A program made the translations under genes and the position numbers. A DNA stretch of 47,974 bases from Syntrophomonas sp. (lineage in GTDB: Bacteria > Bacillota > Syntrophomonadia > Syntrophomonadales > Syntrophomonadaceae). Location: positions 1 through 47,974 of the forward strand of contig JAQVWS010000003.1 of NCBI GenBank assembly GCA_028709585.1, given 5' to 3'. The notes under the pieces are model-generated. The model saw only the letters and a program-made list of their open reading frames with translations. It ran no database searches and had not been told where the DNA came from. Below are positions 41,864 through 47,974 of the stretch, piece after piece (the stretch's first letter is position 1; every line of letters begins with the position of its first letter).

Positions 41864-44298
41864 GCAAAGAATCCATTAAGATAGCAGGAATGAGCTGTGC
41901 AGCCTGTTCCGCCAGGATTGAAAAGGGTTTAAAACAGATGGCAGGAGTTCAATCTGCTAATGTGAACCTGGCTATGGAAAAAGCAACGATAGAGTATGAT
42001 GGTAGTCTGGTGCAGCCGGAGCAGTTTGAACAGCTGATAAAAAAATTGGGATATGAGCCAGTGATGGAAAAGGCTGATGACCAAGGCCAGGCTGATCTGA
42101 AAATTACAGGAATGAGCTGTGCAGCCTGTTCCGCACGGATAGAAAAAAAACTGTCTGGTCTTAAGGGTGTAAAGCTGGCTAGTGTGAATCTTAGCACCGA
42201 GAGAGCCCGAGTATCATACGATCCCGGTGTAATTAAGGCCAGTGATATGATCAAGGTTATAGAGGACCTGGGTTATGGAGCTGAGAAGATTGAAAATATC
42301 AGCTATGACCAGGATAAAGAGCTCAAGGATAAAGAGGTCAGAAATCTGCTTATATCTCTTTATGCTGCAGCAATATTAAGCTTTCCACTGGTAGCAGCCA
42401 TGATATTAAACCTACTGCAGATTCAAGGGCCGATTCCTTCTTTGTTACATAATGAGTATTTTCAACTAATAGTTACTACTCCGGTACAGTTTGTTATTGG
42501 TGCCCGCTTTTACAAAAACTCATATTACGCTTTGCGTTCCGGGAGTGCCAACATGGATGTTTTGATAGCAATGGGCACTTCAGCGGCGTATTTCTTTAGT
42601 CTTTACAATGTATTCTTTGAGACCGTTGCGCCGGGGATGATGAAGAGCCTGTATTTTGAGGCAGCCGCGATTATTATTACTCTTATTCTATTGGGCAAAT
42701 ACCTGGAGGCAGTAGCCAAAGGCAGAACGTCGGAAGCCATAAAAAAACTGGCGCAGCTTCAGCCCAAGACGGCTCGTGTGATAAGGCAGGATACAGAACA
42801 GGATGTGCCAATTGATGAGGTGCAAATAGGGGATATATTGATAGTAAAACCAGGGGAAAAGGTGCCGGTGGATGGAAAAATAACAGCAGGAGATTCTGCA
42901 GTAGATGAATCTATGCTCACCGGTGAAAGTCTGCCGGTAGATAAAAAAGCTGGCGACTTGGTTTATGGCGGTACCATTAATGAGTTTGGAACATTTAAAT
43001 TTGAAGCTACCCGAGTTGGGCGGGATACAACTCTGGCGCAGATAATCAAGATGGTGGAAGATGCACAAGGATCCAAGGCACCTATTCAAAAGATAGCCGA
43101 CCAGGTGGCAGGGGTCTTTGTGCCTGTAGTCCTGGGTATCGCTGCTGCAACATTTCTGATCTGGTATCTGGGGGGCGCAGGTGTTAACAAATCGCTTATC
43201 AGCGCAGTAGCTGTTTTGGTTATTGCCTGTCCCTGCGCGTTAGGCCTGGCAACCCCTACAGCCATTATGGTGGGTACCGGCAAAGGGGCGGAAAACGGTA
43301 TTCTGATTAAAGGCGGGGAGCATCTGGAGATGGCCTATAAAATCAATGCGGTGGTTTTGGACAAGACCGGCACTATTACCAAGGGTCAGCCGGAGGTCAC
43401 TGATATATTAAGCCTGGGGCAGTTAGAAACCGGAACTCTTTTGCGGTTGGCTGGCCGGGCTGAAAAAAGCTCGGAGCATCCTCTGGGAGCAGCCATATAT
43501 AAGAAAGCTCAGGAGGAATATGGAGTTCTCCATGACCCGCAGAGTTTTGAGGCCATACCAGGAATGGGAGTCAGGGCTAATATAGAGGGTCAGGAGATAT
43601 ATGTAGGAACCCGCAAGCTCATGGTTGAAAGAGGCATTGATGCCGGGCACATTGAAAAGACCATGGCAGATCTGGAAGGTCAGGGCAAAACCGCTATGCT
43701 CATGGCCATAGACGGTAAACTGGAATCTATTTTGGCAGTTGCAGACACAATTAAGGATGGTTCCAGGGAAGCAATTGCGGATCTTTTGAATATGGGCATG
43801 GAAGTTTATATGATAACCGGTGACAACCAGCGTACCGCTGATGCTATTGCCAAACAGGCAGGCATTAATATTGTGCTGGCCGAAGTACTGCCGGGAAATA
43901 AGGCTCAGGAGGTCGAAAAGCTTAAAGCCTCGGGGAAAATAGTAGCTATGGTGGGAGACGGCATAAATGATGCGCCGGCGTTGGCTACGGCTGATATTGG
44001 AATGGCTATGGGAACCGGGACGGATGTTGCCATGGAATCAGCCGATATAACTTTGATGAGAGGGGATCTCAGATCTATACCGGCTGCAATCCGGTTATCC
44101 CGCCAGACTATGAAAAAGATAAGACAAAACCTGTTCTGGGCTTTCATTTATAATATTATCGGCATCCCCTTTGCCGCGCTGGGCATGCTGAATCCAGTTA
44201 TTGCCGGAGGTGCTATGGCTTTCAGCTCCGTATCAGTGGTCACCAATTCACTAAGCCTTAAGAGGTTTGACCCTAACCGAACCTCTTTAAAGAAATAA
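41860..44298 (+). CDS. copA: Copper-exporting P1B-type ATPase
   Basis: Exports Cu(I) across the inner membrane. Two N-terminal metal-binding HMA domains ([17 protein letters not shown] and [17 protein letters not shown], 74 residues apart), about eight membrane helices, the CPC metal motif [14 protein letters not shown] (~456), actuator [11 protein letters not shown], phosphorylation DKTGT (~501), SSEHPLG (HP motif) and [12 protein letters not shown]. The start at 41860 forms an ATGA overlap with the upstream gene, giving 812 residues; the track's 20 extra residues come from the wrong start. No CsoR or CopZ gene is next to it. Confidence 0.94.
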   Translation: MSKESIKIAGMSCAACSARIEKGLKQMAGVQSANVNLAMEKATIEYDGSLVQPEQFEQLIKKLGYEPVMEKADDQGQADLKITGMSCAACSARIEKKLSGLKGVKLASVNLSTERARVSYDPGVIKASDMIKVIEDLGYGAEKIENISYDQDKELKDKEVRNLLISLYAAAILSFPLVAAMILNLLQIQGPIPSLLHNEYFQLIVTTPVQFVIGARFYKNSYYALRSGSANMDVLIAMGTSAAYFFSLYNVFFETVAPGMMKSLYFEAAAIIITLILLGKYLEAVAKGRTSEAIKKLAQLQPKTARVIRQDTEQDVPIDEVQIGDILIVKPGEKVPVDGKITAGDSAVDESMLTGESLPVDKKAGDLVYGGTINEFGTFKFEATRVGRDTTLAQIIKMVEDAQGSKAPIQKIADQVAGVFVPVVLGIAAATFLIWYLGGAGVNKSLISAVAVLVIACPCALGLATPTAIMVGTGKGAENGILIKGGEHLEMAYKINAVVLDKTGTITKGQPEVTDILSLGQLETGTLLRLAGRAEKSSEHPLGAAIYKKAQEEYGVLHDPQSFEAIPGMGVRANIEGQEIYVGTRKLMVERGIDAGHIEKTMADLEGQGKTAMLMAIDGKLESILAVADTIKDGSREAIADLLNMGMEVYMITGDNQRTADAIAKQAGINIVLAEVLPGNKAQEVEKLKASGKIVAMVGDGINDAPALATADIGMAMGTGTDVAMESADITLMRGDLRSIPAAIRLSRQTMKKIRQNLFWAFIYNIIGIPFAALGMLNPVIAGGAMAFSSVSVVTNSLSLKRFDPNRTSLKK
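41885..42134 (+). repeat. Exact 28-bp direct repeat in the two HMA domains of copA
   Basis: CAGGAATGAGCTGTGCAGCC... occurs at 41885-41912 and 42107-42134, 222 bp apart. It encodes the GMSCAACSA core of each domain and differs at no position, suggesting recent domain duplication or gene conversion. Confidence 0.8.
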
Positions 44299-44314
44299 TA
44301 AACAGTCAATCATA

Positions 44315-44358
44315 TGGCCTGAACCCGATACTTTGTGAACTTGAACCCGTTCAGGCCA
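44315..44358. terminator. Hairpin between convergent copA and aminotransferase genes
   Basis: TGGCCTGAAC (44315-44324) pairs perfectly with GTTCAGGCCA (44349-44358) around a long loop. T tracts are weak on both sides. Confidence 0.65.
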
Positions 44359-44374
44359 AACTGCTTTAAAATTC

Positions 44375-45781
44375 TTATATTTTCATATAATGACGGCAGA
44401 TATTACTGATATAGTCATGGCAGTTTAGGTCGGTGGGAATAAATCCCCCCTCTTGAGGAGAGAATTTGTAACGCCTTCTGAATTCATATCGATTATCGGC
44501 TATAATTTTAAGCCATTTAATCAAATAATCCACTTCCGCGTAAGTGTTGTAAGGAGCCAGGCTGATCCGGACCATACCTGGAATTTTATCCAGCTCCTTG
44601 CTATCATAGAATTGCAGCTGTTGATAATCTTCCGGCACACCCAGCAGATTGCGTACATAGTTCTGAGCACAAAAACATCCGGTTCTTAAACCGATACCCG
44701 CTTCAAAACATAATATTGCGCCTGTAAGTGCGTAAGGAATACCTTTCAGGTTGAAACTGATTACTCCTACCCGGGGTCTGGAGCCATATAACCTGACAAA
44801 GCTTAATTCGACCAGTTTTTTTAAGGTATATGAGGTAAGCTCTGCTTCGCCTTGGGATAGAACATTCATATCAAGTTTATCTAAATATTGCAGTGTCCGA
44901 GCCAAACCATAGGCGCCAATAATGTTGGGTGATCCCGCTTCTTCCCTGGCAGGCGGATCAGCCCAGAATACCTCGTCCTTAAATACCAGCTTAACTGTGC
45001 CGCCCCCTTGATATTCGGGAGAACCGTTAAAAAAAACGTCCCGAGGGCCGATCAGAACCCCCACACCAAAGGGAGAAAATATCTTATGCCCGGAAAAAGC
45101 CAGAAAATCGATGTGTTCGGGATCGTCATGGCTTTTCATATCAAAATGATGATGGGGGATTAGCTGGGCCCCATCGACAAAAATTTTGCAGCCAAAATTA
45201 TGGGCTATTTTAGCCATTAAATGTACATCATTAATATGACCGGTAACATTTGAAGCTCCGCATACTGCCAGGAGTTTAACATGGGGCTGATTTCTTATTA
45301 AAAGATCTTCCAGGCGGTTGAGATCCAGTTTGCCTTCATTGTCCACTGGTACAGTTTTGACTTGGGCTCTGGCCCTCCAGGGCAGTTCATTGGAATGATG
45401 CTCCATCGCAGTAATTATTATAATATCCTGGGGCTGCAGTTGCAGCCGGTAGGAAAGCTTATTTACAGCCTCAGTAGTATTTTTAACGAAAACGACTGAG
45501 TCCCTGGATAGATCGGCACCCACGAATCTTCCGACGATTTCATGGCAATCATCGTATATTCTGGAGCTTATCAGCGATTTATACCCGGTGCCTCTGTGAA
45601 CGCCTGCATACCAGTCCATATAGTCATCCATTTCTTTTAAAACAGGAATCAGCGGTGGGGTGCTGGCGGCGTTATCCAAATAAATATAGTTGCTTTTCTT
45701 TTTTCCTTTGAGTAAAACTTTTTTATCAATACCTTTAATATCCTGGCGAAACCTTACAAATGTTGTTTTTTTGGCAAACAT
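44375..45781 (-). CDS. Class V aminotransferase / cysteine desulfurase-like protein
   Basis: PLP enzyme of the SufS/CsdA clan, about 468 residues. PLP contacts are TTEAVNKLSYRL, AMEHHSNELPWR, FVDGAQLIPHHHFD and the Schiff-base lysine in FSGHKIFSPFGVG (K233). The persulfide position reads GLRTGCFCAQNYVRNLL with two cysteines (369, 371); ordinary SufS has one. It has an extra basic N-terminus (KGIDKKVLLKGKKKS) and a ~45-residue C-terminal extension (FRRRYKFSPQEGGFIP). The DsrE-like gene upstream on the same strand suggests sulfur transfer, but the real donor is unknown. I prefer the ATG at 45781 over the track TTG; its ribosome site is weak. Confidence 0.85.
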   Translation of the reverse strand: MFAKKTTFVRFRQDIKGIDKKVLLKGKKKSNYIYLDNAASTPPLIPVLKEMDDYMDWYAGVHRGTGYKSLISSRIYDDCHEIVGRFVGADLSRDSVVFVKNTTEAVNKLSYRLQLQPQDIIIITAMEHHSNELPWRARAQVKTVPVDNEGKLDLNRLEDLLIRNQPHVKLLAVCGASNVTGHINDVHLMAKIAHNFGCKIFVDGAQLIPHHHFDMKSHDDPEHIDFLAFSGHKIFSPFGVGVLIGPRDVFFNGSPEYQGGGTVKLVFKDEVFWADPPAREEAGSPNIIGAYGLARTLQYLDKLDMNVLSQGEAELTSYTLKKLVELSFVRLYGSRPRVGVISFNLKGIPYALTGAILCFEAGIGLRTGCFCAQNYVRNLLGVPEDYQQLQFYDSKELDKIPGMVRISLAPYNTYAEVDYLIKWLKIIADNRYEFRRRYKFSPQEGGFIPTDLNCHDYISNICRHYMKI

Positions 45782-45856
45782 AGTACACTCTTTTCTTACA
45801 TTTATGTTTATACTATGTACCCACAAGCATTAAGGTTACAATAAAGTTTGCTGCAA

Positions 45857-46348
45857 TTATATAAAAAGTTGAATATTGGAATTTAATGCATCCTGTAAAT
45901 AGGCTTGCACATCAATTACCTCAATTCCCTCCAGCAGTTCTTCAGATTTGAAGCCCATTATTTCCAACGATAGTTTACAGGCGCAGAATCGTACCCCTTT
46001 ATTACGCGCTCCTTGTAGAAAGTCCTGGAGATGAGGGGTATCGTTTTCATCCATCATGGTTAAGAGCATATTTTTACCGATCCCGGCTAGATTCATTTTT
46101 GAAAGGGGCAATTTTTCAGCCTCAGAAGGTGTGATTGAAGAAAACATCTTTTCATAGATATTTTTATCTTCCATAGATATCTTATCCACATCTCTTAGGA
46201 GAAACAGCCCCCAAAAGGCGCAGAACACAGTAACAGTAAGGCCCATTTGTCTCGCGCCATTGACAAGAATTAAGGCTGCCAAGCACTTATCATAATCGCC
46301 GCTGAAAAGCAAAATATTAAGATGTTTATTATTATTATTATTCTCCAC
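45857..46348 (-). CDS. DsrE/DsrF/DrsH-family sulfur-relay protein
   Basis: 163 residues. The pattern LNILLFSGDYDKCLAALILVNGARQMGLTVTVFCAFWGLFLLR is that of the DsrE-like peroxiredoxin-family proteins that carry persulfide sulfur or act with CoA-disulfide reductases. Candidate sulfur cysteines are C122 and C124 (RFCACKLSLEIMG). GTG start with AGGAG 7 bases upstream; codons 3-7 are five AAT. The desulfurase-like gene follows 75 bp later, likely in the same transcript. Partner and acceptor are unknown. Confidence 0.88.
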   Translation of the reverse strand: MENNNNNKHLNILLFSGDYDKCLAALILVNGARQMGLTVTVFCAFWGLFLLRDVDKISMEDKNIYEKMFSSITPSEAEKLPLSKMNLAGIGKNMLLTMMDENDTPHLQDFLQGARNKGVRFCACKLSLEIMGFKSEELLEGIEVIDVQAYLQDALNSNIQLFI

Positions 46349-46429
46349 AAACAGGCTCCTTTGTTAATTATTTTTTAGGCTTTAACTAAAACATGCCAAT
46401 AGGGTTTTAACTTAGTTTGGCCCTCCCAG

Positions 46430-46450
46430 CCGATAATTATTTATTATCGG
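46430..46450. repeat. Perfect hairpin in the metY upstream region
   Basis: CCGATAAT-TATTT-ATTATCGG, between the divergent dsrE-like and metY genes. No T run; could be an operator or a leader element. Confidence 0.4.
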
Positions 46451-46609
46451 GATGAGTTTGTTCAAAGTCGCAAAATATCAAAAGGAGAACGATCCGATTT
46501 ACTGGGCAGGAAAATTGTTACTAATTAAGAATTTCCCATAAAGAAATATATTGGCTATAATAACCACAAAAACAATAGGAATAATAAAATAAATGAAGGG
46601 GATTTTTCG

Positions 46610-47902
46610 ATGAGTGAGAGAAAGCTGAAATTTGATACATTACAGGTTCATGCAGGTCACCAGGCTGATCCCACCACAGGTTCCAGAGCGGTTCCTATTT
46701 ATCAGACCACATCTTTTGTATTTAAAAATGTCCAACATGCCGCAGATCTGTTTGCGCTTCGAGAACCAGGCAACATTTATACCCGGATGATGAATCCCAC
46801 CAATGATGTTTTTGAACAGCGGGTAGCAGCTCTGGAAGGAGGGATAGGGGCACTGGCAACAGCGTCAGGCTCGGCAGCCATTACCTACGCAATTCTAAAT
46901 ATTGCTTGTGCTGGAGATGAGATCGTATCTGCCAGCACTTTATACGGTGGAACCTATAACTTATTTGCGGCTACATTGCCCAGCTTCGGAATAAAGACCC
47001 ACTTTGTTGATCCGGATGACCCTGATAATTTCAGAAAGGCCATCAATGCAAAAACCAAGGCGCTATATATAGAGACTATAGGCAACCCGGGAATTAATAT
47101 AGTGGATATAGAAGAGGTAGCCAATATTGCTCATGCCCATGGCATTCCGCTCATTGTCGACAATACATTCGGGACCCCTTACCTGATCAGGCCTATTGAA
47201 TTCGGAGCCGACATTGTAGTTCACTCGGCCACCAAGTTTATCGGCGGTCATGGAACTTCTATCGGGGGTATAATCGTTGATTCCGGGAAATTTGATTGGG
47301 CGGGCAGCGGGAGATTTCCAGGTTTGACTGAACCCGATTCCAGCTATCATGGCATGAGATATGCCACTGATGCAGGAGCAGCAGCATATATCCTAAAAGT
47401 CCGGGTAGGCCTGCTTAGGAATACTGGAGCAGCCCTGAGCCCATTTAATAGTTTTTTATTTATACAAGGTTTGGAAACCTTGTCGCTAAGAATGGAAAAA
47501 CATGTTGCCAACACCAAGATAATTGCCAAACATCTTAAAGACCATCCTCAGGTAAGCTGGATAAACTATCCCAGTCTGGAAGGGGACAAATACTACAACC
47601 TGGCTCAGAAATACCTGCCCAAAGGAGCGGGATCAATATTTACCTTTGGGATTAAAGGCGGAATTGAGGCAGGCATAAAGTTCATAGACAGTTTGGAAAT
47701 ATTCTCGCTGCTGGCGAATGTAGCTGATGCTAAATCTCTAGTAATCCATCCGGCCAGTACCACTCATTCCCAGTTATCCGACCAAGAGCTGGCAGATGCA
47801 GGGGTTACCCCTGACCAGATCAGGCTTTCTATCGGTATAGAAGATGTTGAGGATTTGATATTTGACCTGGATCAGGCTTTAGATAAAGCCGCTCAGGTTT
47901 AA
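46610..47902 (+). CDS. metY: O-acetylhomoserine sulfhydrylase (aminocarboxypropyltransferase)
   Basis: Makes homocysteine from O-acetylhomoserine and sulfide, the direct sulfhydrylation route to methionine. Cys/Met-metabolism PLP family: [85 protein letters not shown] (PLP lysine K209) and [12 protein letters not shown] with [16 protein letters not shown]. 430 residues is the MetY length. GAAGGGG precedes the ATG; TATAAT at 46556-46561 is a likely -10. No SAM riboswitch is visible upstream. Confidence 0.95.
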   Translation: MSERKLKFDTLQVHAGHQADPTTGSRAVPIYQTTSFVFKNVQHAADLFALREPGNIYTRMMNPTNDVFEQRVAALEGGIGALATASGSAAITYAILNIACAGDEIVSASTLYGGTYNLFAATLPSFGIKTHFVDPDDPDNFRKAINAKTKALYIETIGNPGINIVDIEEVANIAHAHGIPLIVDNTFGTPYLIRPIEFGADIVVHSATKFIGGHGTSIGGIIVDSGKFDWAGSGRFPGLTEPDSSYHGMRYATDAGAAAYILKVRVGLLRNTGAALSPFNSFLFIQGLETLSLRMEKHVANTKIIAKHLKDHPQVSWINYPSLEGDKYYNLAQKYLPKGAGSIFTFGIKGGIEAGIKFIDSLEIFSLLANVADAKSLVIHPASTTHSQLSDQELADAGVTPDQIRLSIGIEDVEDLIFDLDQALDKAAQV

Positions 47903-47907
47903 TTAGC

Positions 47908-47974
47908 ATGTCGCAGCATAAAAAGCTGGCTGCTCTGCAGAACATGCTTAAACTAACAGGCGGTATTGCCATCC
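47908..47974 (+). CDS. Partial open frame at the window edge
   Basis: ATG six bases after the metY stop, reading MSQHKKLAALQNMLKLTGGIAI and running off the window. No clear ribosome site except the AGG in the metY end. It could be the next gene of a methionine operon; the fragment is too short to identify. Confidence 0.35.
   Translation, partial: MSQHKKLAALQNMLKLTGGIAI

Noticed and set aside
46330-46345. AAT trinucleotide run at the start of the dsrE-like gene as a phase-variation tract
   Set aside because: Five triplets only; changes would add or remove Asn without shifting the frame.
46349-46609. SAM (S-box) riboswitch upstream of metY
   Set aside because: No conserved S-box sequence or terminator is present; only a short symmetric hairpin is seen.
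1-47974. CRISPR arrays, prophage or intact insertion sequences
   Set aside because: No spaced direct repeats, phage structural genes or intact transposase were seen; only the 241-bp RAYT relic.

Overview
The window looks like chromosomal DNA of a low-to-mid GC Firmicute in class Clostridia, most likely a Syntrophomonas-like fatty-acid-oxidising bacterium. The pointers are AGGAGG-type ribosome sites with many TTG/GTG starts, a T-box leader, a Clostridia-type DUF pair, an SLH surface protein, a phasin-like protein, and a membrane FeS oxidoreductase of the type that takes electrons from EtfAB to menaquinone in Syntrophomonas. The taxon is an inference; there is no rRNA or other marker gene here. 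I see no tRNA, rRNA, CRISPR array, prophage or intact IS.

Layout. 1-6.2 kb: a secreted beta-propeller protein, a phasin-like protein, an unlisted 52-codon minus-strand gene whose ribosome site lies inside a perfect hairpin, an HD-GYP phosphodiesterase and a 666-residue unknown protein. 6.2-14.8 kb: branched-chain amino acid synthesis. ilvD has its own promoter and T-box (probable Ile specifier) and ends in a terminator; ilvB-ilvN-ilvC and leuC-leuD-leuB follow. leuA is absent. IlvC carries acidic/neutral residues where NADPH enzymes bind phosphate. 14.8-16.9 kb: a DUF6323/DUF6179 pair with its own promoter. 16.9-23.3 kb: a sugar nucleotidyltransferase, a membrane-anchored unknown, a BaiN/HI0933-type flavoprotein, then MoxR ATPase, VWA protein, deoxynucleoside kinase and a small membrane protein in a tight run.

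23.4-30.1 kb: a zinc-ribbon protein, a baeRF-like protein, a 241-bp relic of a REP-associated tyrosine transposase bounded by 24-bp perfect inverted repeats, an SLH protein, RluA-type pseudouridine synthase overlapping a PilZ protein, and a DedA protein. 30.3-33.9 kb: a HAD phosphatase, a membrane GT2 glycosyltransferase with a long structured leader, and an E. coli-type SAM decarboxylase. 33.9-37.2 kb: a MacAB-like export operon (adaptor, ATPase, permease) on the minus strand. 37.3-41.3 kb: bacteriohemerythrin, a tandem HD/HD-GYP protein and the EtfAB:quinone-type FeS oxidoreductase. 41.4-48 kb: a NimA-like flavoprotein coupled to a CopA copper ATPase, then a sulfur group (DsrE-like protein, class V cysteine desulfurase-like enzyme, and O-acetylhomoserine sulfhydrylase on the opposite strand).

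Themes: c-di-GMP signalling (two HD-GYP proteins and a PilZ protein) near surface-polysaccharide and S-layer genes; BCAA synthesis under tRNA control; syntrophic electron transfer; sulfur/copper handling. The least described items are the DUF6323/DUF6179 pair, the MoxR-VWA-kinase cluster, the 52-residue gene with the sequestered ribosome site, and the 666-residue protein.
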